From: Xenopus tropicalis
Taxonomy: Eukaryota; Chordata; Amphibia; Anura; Pipidae
Assembly: GCF_000004195.4 (NCBI RefSeq)
Contig: NC_030678.2
Location: 137,641,047-137,705,046, forward strand
DNA: 64,000 bases
Direction of reading: 5' to 3'
Shown: one piece after another, positions 27,611-60,841 of the stretch
Layout: every line of letters starts with the position of its first letter
Numbering within the stretch: position 1 is the first letter of the stretch
Translations under genes and position numbers: made by a program
Notes under the pieces: model-generated
What the model was told of the DNA's origin: nothing
Databases searched by the model: none
Seen by the model: only the letters and a program-made list of their open reading frames with translations

Positions 27611-29640
27611 GAGTTGCTATATTGTCTTAGGTAGTAAAGTATGAGGGTATAGCACATTTTGCGCCTGAGTATTTTTTTGGGGGAAAAAATGGGGTGTGGT
27701 AATTGGGGCGTGGCCACAAAAGTGGGCATGGTCAAAAACATTTGCTGTGCGCGCCAAATCTTTTTTTCCCTCTCTTCATTTTTCAAATGTTGGGTGGTAT
27801 GTAGGTGCATGTGTGTGGCTGGATCAGGGACCCTACATTCATGCTCCCCTACTTGTGTGTCAACCATGATGTGCAAGTAGGAGAGCTTGTAGGCTCAGGG
27901 CAAATTGGGAGCCCTGCACCAAATGTCTTCTTATGGCAGCCATTAAACCTGCCCCACTGCTCCATCTAGTGCTGTAAAGTACCACAGATAACCAACAGCT
28001 TAATTATAGATGCAAGAGAACTGACCAATGAGAATGCTGATTCTCAGCACTATATCAGGCATCTTGCTGATATCTTACATATAGAGATCATTTTGTCATT
28101 TTATTACACTGGAATCACTCATCAGGAGGGAGAACTGCTCTTTATTTGTACTGTAATAGAAAAGGTTTGTTTGTATTTAATTACTGGCACTGACCCTAGA
28201 GAGCTGGAACAATGGCCATAGGTCGGGGGGTTAGGCACGAATATACTCATAATTCAGAAAGAGACCGACCATACGGCCAGAGGGCCTAAATAGTCATTAC
28301 ACACAATAACCTGGGCCTGTAAGTTTTACTGTGATGTACAGGGAATATATTTGCATATATTATATTTATTTATTATGAATTTTTGAATTATGAATATTAT
28401 TAGCAGTTTCACAAATTGTTTGTTGAAAGGAAATGGGACAGATTCACACAACACTAGATTCCACTGTTATATCACGTCTACTGATCATGTATGGATGCAC
28501 CACTAATGGACTGGTATTTCTCTTTAGGGTAAATGCCTTCTCCGTTATTATCATCCTCAAGGCCTAAAACATTACTGGAAACCACATAGAGGAAGTCCCT
28601 GTTCCAGTAAAAAGGATCATTACATGCCCTAAGTACAATGAATTAGTACAATGAGTATCCTGATTAATTTTTTGTAATTTCTTGTAATTAGTTCCCACAC
28701 TGGTGGACTGAAGTCATGTCTTCTGCACAGTCAAACAAGTTTGGGCACAAGTACAGGTATGGGATCCATTACCCGGAAAGAAGAAATGAAGCAGAATACA
28801 AAAAGGGTCAGAAAAAAAGTCTAAGTAATATAGTTTTAAGTCATAGCCATAGTAATGTATGAGGAGTGGCTCTAAGGGATACCACCTCTAACACAAGGAG
28901 CAAGTCCCAAAGAACAGACCTGGCTTCAGGAGGCAGTCAAATCATAGTAGAAGCTTACAAAAATAATTTTTTGGATCTGTTCCCATCTTTTAACTAGGAC
29001 CCCAAAAAGGGCTGATGTTGTCCCTTCGGGGTACTCAGATTTAACCTCTTTAAAGGGCAAGACTAAAGTAATTTTAAAGGTCTCAATTTTAGGGCCCAGA
29101 GAGAAAATGTATCCTGGATTGTTCTGGTCCTTCACAAGTTCCATATGAATGCTTCCTTTAGTACTTACAAAGTGAGGATAGTGACAAGTAAGTAGATACC
29201 TTGCAGCAAATTGAAAGTGCTGCGTGTGCATTTCCACAGGTGATTACTTTTATTGCCAGTGGGGAGGCATTTTGGGTAAATTCATCACCCACAGTAGCTG
29301 AGATTTAACTGTGGGAGACTAATCTCCCTGTGTGTCACTGCCGTTAGAGCATCAGACTGAGTTTGGAAGGAATGTAATAATAAACGTTATCTGAGATTTC
29401 TCAAATTGTACTTCCCACCCCTCACCTGAACCATTTATGTGTTATACCAACCATGGCTAGTCTTATACACTCTGAGATTGATAGCGCACTGATGTATGGT
29501 GGGAGGCTGGCAACCAATATCTGCAAAAGTGATGTCAGTTGTCTTGCCAGTCAGACAGGATGGAAAAATTTTGGCCGCCAAAACATCGGCAAAAAAGGTC
29601 TCAAGGAAGACCGAAACGTTGGAATAACAAATAAACTTTA
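27611..29640. other. Intergenic DNA with repeat fragments
   Basis: Contains a GGGCGTGGCCACAAAAGTGG motif near 27706 and an ACAGGTATGGGATCC terminus near 28752. GAAGACCGAAACGTTGGAAT near 29609 resembles the core of the palindrome at 52400. No recognised gene. Confidence 0.5.
28926..29237 (-). other. Unrecognised 103-codon open frame
   Basis: Non-repetitive composition (ends WEQIQKIIFVSFYYDLTAS). Its first residues fall in sequence that looks like a common frog repeat. No splice or promoter context. Could be a pseudogene fragment, repeat-derived or chance. Confidence 0.2.
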
Positions 29641-29680
29641 TGGGGCCGATCCACTAAAGGTTGTTAACGCTTAACACATT

Positions 29681-31435
29681 GGGGCACATTTACTAATCCA
29701 CGAATGTCCGAAAAGCATCCGAATGCGTTTTTTTCGTAATGATCGGTATTTTGCAATTTTTTCGTAAATTGTTGTGACTTTTTCGTAAATTGTCGCGACT
29801 TTTTCGTAAATTGTCACGACTTTTTCGTAGCGTTACGACTTGCGCGAATTGTCACGACTTTTTCGTATTCAGATTCATTTCGGATTCATTCAAGCTTCAG
29901 TATCATGACTTTCCTTGGGCCAGGTTGGAGCTGCAGAGTGCCATTGAGTCCTATGGGAGACTTTCCTTGGGCCGGGTTGGAGCTGCAGAGTGCCATTGAG
30001 CCCTATGGGAGACTTTCCTTGGGCCAGGTTGGAGCTGCAGAGTGCCATTGAGTCCTATGGGAGACTTTCCTTGGGCCAGGTTGGAGCTGCAGAGTGCCAT
30101 TGAGTCCTATGGGAGACTTTCCTTGGGCCAGGTTGGAGCTGCAGAGTGCCATTGAGCCCTATGGGAGACTTTCCTTGGGCCAGGTTGGAGCTGCAGAGTG
30201 CCATTGAGCCCTATGGGAGACTTTCCTTGGGTCAGGTTGGAGCTGCAGAGTGCCATTGAGCCCTATGGGAGACTTTCCTTGGGCCGGGTTGGAGCTGCAG
30301 AGTGCCATTGAGCCCTATGGGAGACTTTCCTTGGGCCGGGTTGGAGCTGCAGAGTGCCATTGAGCCCTATGGGAGACTTTCCTTGGGCCGGGTTGGAGCT
30401 GCAGAGTGCCATTGAGCCCTATGGGAGACTTTCCTTGGGCCAGGTTGGAGCTGCAGAGTGCCATTGAGTCCTATGGGAGACTTTCCTTGGGCCAGGTTGG
30501 AGCTGCAGAGTGCCATTGAGCCCTATGGGAGACTTTCCTTGGGCCAGGTTGGAGCTGCAGAGTGCCATTGAGCCCTATGGGAGACTTTCCTTGGGCCAGG
30601 TTGGAGCTGCAGAGTGCCATTGAGTCCTATGGGAGACTTTCCTTGGGCCGGGGTTGGAGCTGCAGAGTGCCATTGAGCCCTATGGGAGACTTTCCTTGGG
30701 CCAGGTTGGAGCTGCAGAGTGCCATTGAGCCCTATGGGAGACTTTCCTTGGGCCGGGTTGGAGCTGCAGAGTGCCATTGAGTCCTATGGGAGACTTTCCT
30801 TGGGCCGGGTTGGAGCTGCAGAGTGCCATTGAGTCCTATGGGAGACTTTCCTTGGGCCGGGTTGGAGCTGCAGAGTGCCATTGAGCCCTATGGGAGACTT
30901 TCCTTGGGCCAGGTTGGAGCTGCAGAGTGCCATTGAGCCCTATGAGAGACTTTCCTTGGGCCAGGTTGGAGCTGCAGAGTGCCATTGAGTCCTATGGGAG
31001 ACTTTCCTTGGGCCGGGTTGGAGCTGCAGAGTGCCATTGAGTCCTATGGGAGACTTTCCTTGGGCCGGGTTGGAGCTGCAGAGTGCCATTGAGCCCTATG
31101 GGAGACTTTCCTTGGGCCAGGTTGGAGCTGCAGAGTGCCATTGAGTCCTATGGGAGGCTTCCAAAATCATGCAAAGTCTGAAAGTTTTGCCCGCCGTTTA
31201 CGAGTGTTCAATACGAAAAAGTCGCGACAATATACAAGCAAATCGTAACTGCTACGAAAAAGTTGCGACAATTTGCGCAAGTCGTAATGGCTACGAAAAA
31301 GTCTCGACAATTTACGAAAAAGTCATAACAGCGATGAAAACAATCGCAAAAAATACGAAAAAGTCGCAAAATGTTCATTTCCAATACGAATTTTTCCCAT
31401 TCAGATTCGGATTCGTGGATTAGTAAATCAGCCCC
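29681..31435. mobile_element. Harbinger-like MITE carrying the 52-bp array
   Basis: Termini GGGGCACATTTACTAATCC and GGATTAGTAAATCAGCCCC are inverted repeats. Sub-terminal CG-rich tracts (GTCGCGAC, TACGAAAAAGTCG) flank a central 24-copy array. No transposase. The array-less relative at 40189-40565 has a TTA target duplication, as PIF/Harbinger elements do. Confidence 0.7.
29908..31163 (-). repeat. 52-bp minisatellite array 2, 24 copies
   Basis: The same unit as array 1 in inverse orientation, 24 copies, one of them 53 bases (extra G in GGCCGGGGTTGG near 30648). Confidence 0.97.
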
Positions 31436-32077
31436 ATAGTTTTATGCGTTAAGACGTGTTCGATAATTAAGTACTGATTCATCAAAGTCATTTCGCATGC
31501 GTTACTACTCATATCACATGCGCAAAATCCTGATTATCGCAAAGCGTTATTTCCATTGCATTGAGGTAATTATCGAATAGAAATAATACTAACGCATAAT
31601 TCACAGACATATTAGAAGCGTTAAAAGCATAAAATGCGGCGATAATTACTGTGAAACTTAGTGCCTCCCAGGAGTAGGCGTTACTAAACAAAGTTGCAGC
31701 CGGTGATTGTCTGTGGTGACAAGATGGAGTTTGCAGTCGGATTTTGTTCAAGTATGTCATCTTCCTAGAGTGTTGTATCCTCCAGTTGTCAGGGAAATGG
31801 TAATTTCCAGAAAAGTGGTTTTCAGAAAGTAACTGCTACGTGCGTAATAGCGTGCGCTAATATCTGGTGCTACGAAATAACACATAAATATGTTGCATGC
31901 TTTAAAATAACGCTTAAAAATATGTCATCGGCAGATAAATAACGACAATAACATTGCGTCTTAATTCAGACAAATGTCCTTTTAGTGAATTGATCGTTAA
32001 TTCTCAAAATATAAGAAGTGATATTTTTAACACATGCTATAAATAGCACTCGTTTTTTCAGCCTTTAGTGAATTGGC

Positions 32078-33063
32078 TACTTTTAAGTCCTGTGAGTGCC
32101 CTGCTTTATATGACAGTCTATATATATAAAAATGTGCCATTCTGACATCATGGAACAGAGTTACATACATTTTTACATACTCAGACGTGCGATGTACCTG
32201 TAAGTAGTCCACTAGGTGGCACCACTGAACTATAAAAAGTTATTTTAGCATTAATATAGGTGCATAAGCGGGAGAGGCATTTGCCACTGACTGTCACTCT
32301 CAGCATTCTTTTAAAACTACGATTGTGTTATTAGGCACTGACTATATCATGTACTAAATGGATGAACGGAACTATTTCGCTATCACCTAGACACTGCAGT
32401 TATGTACATAACCCTGGTAGAATTTGCAAGATGTGGAGGATTTTTTAAGAAACTGTGAGTAACCATACTACCTTTATAGTCACACCGGTACCAATAATGT
32501 CAGAAGAGTGTGATGGCTACTTTAGAAGCTTCACTATTTTCTGCTGCTGCCACTGAAGGGTTGACTTGGCCTTATGCTACAGATCATTGCCATATTGGAA
32601 AGTCCAAGTGCGCCCCATGCTTGCAGATCCTTTTACAATTCTTTTGCTTTCCCCAGGCTTTATACAGACATTAATTACAAACAAATAAGGCTGTGGTTGC
32701 CACCTTTTGTCTCTGTTCTTATAGGGCAGTATGGGTCCATGACATCAGGGGCAGAGTTGTGATGCAATTGGGAGCTGAGGCATGACGTTGTGGGCTACAT
32801 CCAGGGCAATCTGTCAGTTTTGAGTTAACATTGTGATTACTAACTGGCACACACAGTCCTGTGATAAATACTTTTACCTGACAATATTATAAAATAGAAG
32901 AATGTTTTGCAGAATCATTGATATTTTTCAAACTCTGCCAGGGGTTAGGCACACAACTATAAGATTTGTCTCCTGAAGTCAAACGGTACATCGCAATTCA
33001 TTTTAATTTAAGCTTTGCCTACGTCACCCCTCTTGTCCTGGTTGGAATCAGATGCCCATACAC
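32078..33063. other. Intergenic DNA, CTCF-like site only
   Basis: No gene recognised. CCACTAGGTGGCA at 32209-32221 fits the CTCF core at every position. Confidence 0.4.
32209..32221 (+). promoter_or_regulatory. CTCF-like motif
   Basis: CCACTAGGTGGCA matches CCASYAGRKGGCR without mismatch, midway between the PA2G4 promoter and the ERBB3 3' end. Confidence 0.4.
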
Positions 33064-33761
33064 TTAAAGGAGACATATCCTATAAAAATTATGAATGTAC
33101 CAGTGAACTATACTCCTCTAGATATAGAAGGATTGTGCTTAAAAAAGTTGTGTTTCGGACTTATTTATTGAGAAATTCCCCCCAAAACCCAGTAGTCCCG
33201 CCCATCTGTTCCACTTCCTGCTGGCTGAATTCTCTGGATGAGCTGGGGAGCCGGCGGGTCTCAGAGCACTGCTCTGTAGGATAGGAACCAATCAGCAGCT
33301 AGGCTGACCTGATAGGAAACTGAAGCCTGTCTTTGCTTCCGTGAGTGCAGGGCTGTGATTGGCTCTCCCCCTCCTACTGTGCTTTTGGCAGGGACCGTTA
33401 GGACACGCCCACCCTTCATTTGAAACACAGAGAATTGATAGGATCTATAGGGAGCTCCAATAAAGGGGCCATTTTTGCAGTTAGGATTAATTTTTAGCAC
33501 AACGTGAAACCAGCACCGTATATTATTTATAATCAGGGCCTGAACTAGGGGTAGGCAGAAGAGGCAGCTGCCTAGGGCGCAACGATTGGGGGGCGCCAGG
33601 CTGGAGCCTCTCCTGCCTACCCCTAGTCTGCGATCCATTTCGCATCGCACATTGCCCCCGCCCCGCTCTCAAACTGCGCATGCGCGCCAAACTAAACGGG
33701 GGGGGGGGGGGTGCGCGGTGCAGGGGCGTGGTGGCCCATTTATCCAATATGTCTCCTTTAA
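33064..33761. mobile_element. TTAA MITE with nested insertion
   Basis: Left TTAAAGGAGACATATCC, right CCAATATGTCTCCTTTAA. The interior from about 33530 to 33735 (CCTAGGGCGC, then a G run at 33699-33711) looks like a second element inside. Confidence 0.7.
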
Positions 33762-34542
33762 AAGCCACTGGTGCTGGATGATGTTTGCCACCCTGACCCA
33801 TGTGCCTACCAGTTGCCCTGATATTGTATATACATGTATAAGAAAACAGCATATACAGTATAAGACATCTCTTTTATTTTACTCTATTAGGACATATATA
33901 TTTTTTGACAGGGACTGAAGACAATTTGAAATACTTTGTTAATCACTTCAGTGACTTGTGTTTCACAAATGAGCTAACACTGAATTAACATAAACAAGCT
34001 AAAGTGTCAGTAGGGCCATGGGCAATGCTAAAGAGGATTATGACAGTAAGGAAAAACAATGGCTTCCTAGGGCAACTTAATTTCTAGGTGTCCAGTTGAT
34101 CTGGAAACCCTGTACTTTGGCTGTACGCTGCCTGTGGCACAGGATTCCTTCTCATCCCTAGAACTTTAACCTTTATAAAAACTCACTAATTTGTTTTGTT
34201 CAAAAATTCCACCCTACAGGGCAGCAATAATTTGCATGCAGTTACGTAATAATCTCGTTGTCTCTTTTCAAAAGATGTTCAGATTAATTTGGAGCAGGGG
34301 TGATTCTGTACCCCTGGCGCCCTGAGGCGGCCTTTCCAATGACACCCCCCAACCACTTACTATTTGGAATTTCGGAGCCAGGCGTCACTAGGGGAGTGGA
34401 TTTGCACTAGAAAAAGCCAAAATTTAAAAAAAACTCCGGAATTTTAGCTCTTAAATTACCAGAAATGGCCGTTTATAAAAGTTCCGAAATTTTTGTACCC
34501 AAACGATCGTAAACAGCGCAAGAAAATTTATGACTGATTTTG
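33762..34542. other. Intergenic DNA leading into array 3
   Basis: No gene. A repeat-like CCCTGGCGCCCTGAGGCGGC lies near 34310; from about 34420 the sequence takes on the CG-containing character of the array-3 element. Confidence 0.4.
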
Positions 34543-34966
34543 GAAGCCTCCCATAGGGCTCAATGGCACTCTGCAGCTCCAACCCGGCCCAAGGAAAGCC
34601 TCCCATAGGGCTCAATGGCACTCTGCAGCTCCAACCCGGCCCAAGGAAAGTCTCCCATAGGGCTCACTGGCACTCTGCAGCTCCAACCCGGCCCAAGGAA
34701 AGTCTCCCATAGGGCTCAATGGCACTCTGCAGCTCCAACCCGGCCCAAGGAAAGTCTCCCATAGGGCTCAATGGCACTCTGCAGCTCCAACCTGGCCCAA
34801 GGAAAGTCTCCCATAGGACTCAATGGCACTCTGCAGCTCCAACCTGACCCAAGGAAAGTCTCCCATAGGGCTCAATGGCACTCTGCAGCTCCAACCCGGC
34901 CCAAGGAAAGTCTCCCATAGGGCTCAATGGCACTCTGCAGCTCCAACCTGGCCCAAGGAAAGTCAT
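34543..34966 (+). repeat. 52-bp minisatellite array 3, 8 copies
   Basis: Same unit and orientation as array 1, eight copies. The left junction TTTTGGAAGCCTCC and right junction GGAAAGTCATGATACC match those of array 2. The host element's right end is near 35140 (AATAGGCTCC followed by TTA). Confidence 0.95.
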
Positions 34967-35498
34967 GATACCAAAGCTTGAATCAATCTGAAACTTTCGT
35001 ACTCGTTACAACAAATACAATTTTGTCTCACAAATTGACGCAAAGCAAGTTGCGGAAATAAACGAAAATATAGTACAAAATCTGCACAGTTCTAAAACTT
35101 TTAGCATTCAAACTCAATCGTACTTTAATGAATAGGCTCCTTAATATCAGCCTCATTTATTAAAGCAGTGCAAAGCGCAATTGTTGGATGCAAGTAGCCA
35201 TTGTTTTTGACCCACAATCTAGAAAAAAATTTTCCCCAGAGTTCCAGCATAATTGTGACCAGTTTGCGCAATATATGCACTTGCACATAATTCATAAGAA
35301 CATGCTAGATGGGAACATTGGCACTGTCACTAGTTGTTAGGAGCAATTATGAGCATTGATGCAGGCTCAGTAGTGATTTTTAGCTGTGACTGTAAATGAG
35401 ACTGGGTATGTGAGTACTGCTATTAGGTTTGAGTGATTATGTACTGGGGTTAAGATACATAGTTATTATGCATTAACCCGCCATATTTAATAAACAGT

Positions 35499-35622
35499 GC
35501 TAAGTTTGCCCAGGAGCAGTAACCAATAGAAACCAATAAGGTGATTGCTTATAAACAGGTGACCAATAAATGCTTCCTGCTGATTGGTTGCTATGGGTTA
35601 CTGCTCCTGGGCAAAATTAGTG
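35499..35622. mobile_element. Short palindromic MITE (GTTTGCCCAGGAGCAGTAAC ends)
   Basis: The left arm TTTGCCCAGGAGCAGTAACC is the reverse complement of the right GGTTACTGCTCCTGGGCAAA. A second copy is at 40067-40188 and a one-armed one near 59071. Confidence 0.75.
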
Positions 35623-37593
35623 CTTTTATTACATCACCCCCTAAGTTAGTGTGTGAGCTGCAGTGAACCTTCTGACAGAAGCATTTTTTGAACATAAGCA
35701 GGGGATAAAGGGCAGAGGTAAGTCACTACGACGATAATGAAAACAATTACAAATATAAAACAAATATAAAACATTTAATTTCAAACTCTGTACATCATTG
35801 GCCCCATGGGAGAGAGGCTTTGTTCAGCTGCAAAGTTCATGCTTTCCACCAGGATCTCCAGCCATCTTAGAAAACAAAAGGCAATTTTGTACATACCTAC
35901 AGCATACCCCTCGCTGCCCGGTTGGGCTGTACAAAAATAACATATAAAAATATACTCTGGAAACAAACAATCAAAGCTATTTTACAAAGTATTAGAAAAG
36001 CACAGATTAACTGGTAGGGCTGTAGGCATGGATACATGAACAGGGCAACTGTCTATGTGGTAGGGTTATGTATACAAAACAGTTCCTTCCTTTACATTTG
36101 ATGATTACATACGCCAAAGTTACCTTGTTAAACGGCATCCAAGGTAGAAGTCTCCTCTACAAGAAAAGGCATATTCACTGGGGGTCCCAAGTTGTTAGGC
36201 AACCCCCTGTAATTCTACTTGCTTACTACAGACCCCCTGCTGGGACTACTCTTTTTCCAATGCAGCAGCCTAGGGTCCTTTTCTTCTCTGCACTGCTACT
36301 CTAATGGTGTCCCCAGCATCCTCTGCACTTGCACATGGGCAGTACAGGAGTAGGTGAAGAATTTCTGTAAGGCGCATATGATAAACCAGGGCTGCACAGA
36401 GGATGCTGTGGCATTGGAATAGTATTGCAGAGAATACTAAACGTTTATATACTAAGAATTAACGAGAATTAACGAGAGTTAAACGAGAATACTAAACTAA
36501 ACGTGCAGAGAAGGGCAAACGTTTGCTTCTGGGTCCAGAATATAAATAGGTGGTGATACTTTCATCACCTTACTTCTTTTGTATATTTTTGTAAAAGGGA
36601 AAGAAAAGTCATAAAGAAGATCCCCACACACCCAGAGGCTACTGTATGTTAGAATATCCTGAGGCCTGAGCTACATAGCTCGTTTTGCAGCCCTTCAGAA
36701 TGAAATAAATTAAGGAATCTGTGGCTTAGATCACTCCTTGTGTCCCTACCTAGGGGAAGTACAAGGCAGTCAGAGCATGTGTGCAAAGTGCTGACTTGGG
36801 TAAATAAATGTTGTGCGAAATAAAGAAGTTAGCTAGCCAAACGTGTAAAAAGACTGGAGTGAGCAACATGGAGTGTCAGCATAATAGCCAGAACACTACC
36901 TAATAGAACCTGCTTTCAGCTCTCTAACCTCGTAGTTAATCAGTGACTTTAGGGGGGGCCACATGGGACATAACTGTTCAGTTAGAACTGATCCTTAGCA
37001 CACAGGTCAGATTTAAAAGCAAACAAACCTATGCCCCACCCCCAAGTCAATTATTGGTTACTGACTACTAACAGGTTAGAGAGACAAAAGAAGGGTTGTG
37101 TTCTGGCTATCCGCTCACCTCAGCCCTTATAGGGTACATTTTTGGCTAACTAACTGCACAGCCTATCTATTTCATTTTTATACTGAATAGTTAATTTAAT
37201 GCTGCAATCTGTGGATTCCAACATGGTGGCCAGGGAAAGGGAATTATGGGGCTTTTCCTTTACTAGTGCTTTGTTCATTTATGTTATTATTTTATTTCAA
37301 AGTATTTCATTTGTTCAGAGCTCATTTTTTTCCAGAGTGGAACGAAAACATCACATGACTACCAGGATATAAATGCATAATTTGCCATACCATCACAAAA
37401 CAGTAAATTTTTTTCAGAAGTGATTTTTTTTTAATGTACACTATTTTACCTAATATTATGTATTGTTTTTAGGTATGTTTTCTGACAACAGTATGCCTTT
37501 AACAATATCCCTCTAAAAAAAGTGTTACAGTGTCAGGTTATATTACCGCTACTATTTATCAGTGCAGTTAGATTCCCCACTAAGTCTCCGAGC
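35623..37593. other. Intergenic DNA downstream of ERBB3
   Basis: No gene or clear repeat recognised; may include longer ERBB3 3' UTR forms. Confidence 0.4.
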
Positions 37594-38457
37594 TTTATTA
37601 GAATGCCATGACTATCCATGCTTTATCCCTTCATGACAGCGTAACACTAAGGGGAATAGTTATTATAGTGTGTAAGCTGACATCACCAGTGATGTTGCCC
37701 ATAGCAACCAATCAGCTATTGGATTTGAACGGTCCCTTACAAGTTAGAAAACAAAAAGAAAGAGCTGATTGATTGCTATGGGCACTATAATAAATATGCC
37801 CCTTAGAGGCCCATATGCTGCAGTTCTAAGATTCCTAATTCTTTAGGGCAATGGAGCATCTTACTGTGTGTCTCCACTTCGACAAATCATTAGTGGTTGT
37901 GTGTCTGCTTTCCATTGTAATAAATAGAAAAACACATTATATTGTATCATTGCTATGTTTTGTTTGGGGACACTATTTATCCAGTGACACAGAGTTCTTG
38001 CTGTTGTATAACAAACACCCACTAAAGAGCTAGGGACATACCCAAGCCAATATGATTGGGTTCAGACTAACACCAAACGATTCAGCCACGCACTGAAACA
38101 ACTCCTAATTTGCATATTCAAATTTGCAACGAACATTAAAAATGCATCCTCTAAAAAATGTCACTTTCAGTGACTTTAAAGTGCTTTAAAGCCACATGAC
38201 TGGTGGGTTGAGATTTGATTCACTTGCATGCAGGTTTAATCAGGCCCAACCACCTTTGTGTATCATAATGACCAAACTGTAAGTGTGAATAAGCTAACAT
38301 TGGGACATTGCAGGGGGTCAGATGATCAGCTCTTCGTACCACACATAACTGAATTCATGTTGCTTCTCATTTGAGAGCAGAAGATAGCTCGGGGGTCATT
38401 CAGTCACTCCTGGAACTTAGTGGGAAGTTTGTTTTTTTACAATTGCATTTTCAGTTC
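37594..38457 (-). other. erbb3: ERBB3 3' UTR, candidate extent
   Basis: From the stop codon to an AATAAA on the minus strand (TTTATT at 37594-37599 on plus). It includes a palindromic MITE at 37648-37805. Other poly(A) signals exist further left, so the true end is uncertain. Confidence 0.35.
37648..37805. mobile_element. Palindromic MITE in ERBB3 3' region
   Basis: Ends TAAGGGGAATAGTTATTATA and CACTATAATAAATATGCCCC are inverted, with further pairing of GCCCATAGCAACCAATCAGC and GCTGATTGATTGCTATGGGC inside. Confidence 0.65.

Positions 38458-60841
<22,384 letters not shown>

Larger units (their letters stand above)
29645..32077. mobile_element. Outer element with CACTAAAGG termini, split by an insertion
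   Basis: Left GCCGATCCACTAAAGG (29645-29660) and right CCTTTAGTGAATTGGC (32062-32077) are inverted copies, 14 of 16 matching. The array-bearing element at 29681-31435 lies inside it. Confidence 0.55.

Noticed and set aside
28926..29237. Faint resemblance of the open frame to the proteasome chaperone PSMG4
   Set aside because: Only scattered similarity from memory, and the first part overlaps repeat-like DNA; too weak to claim.
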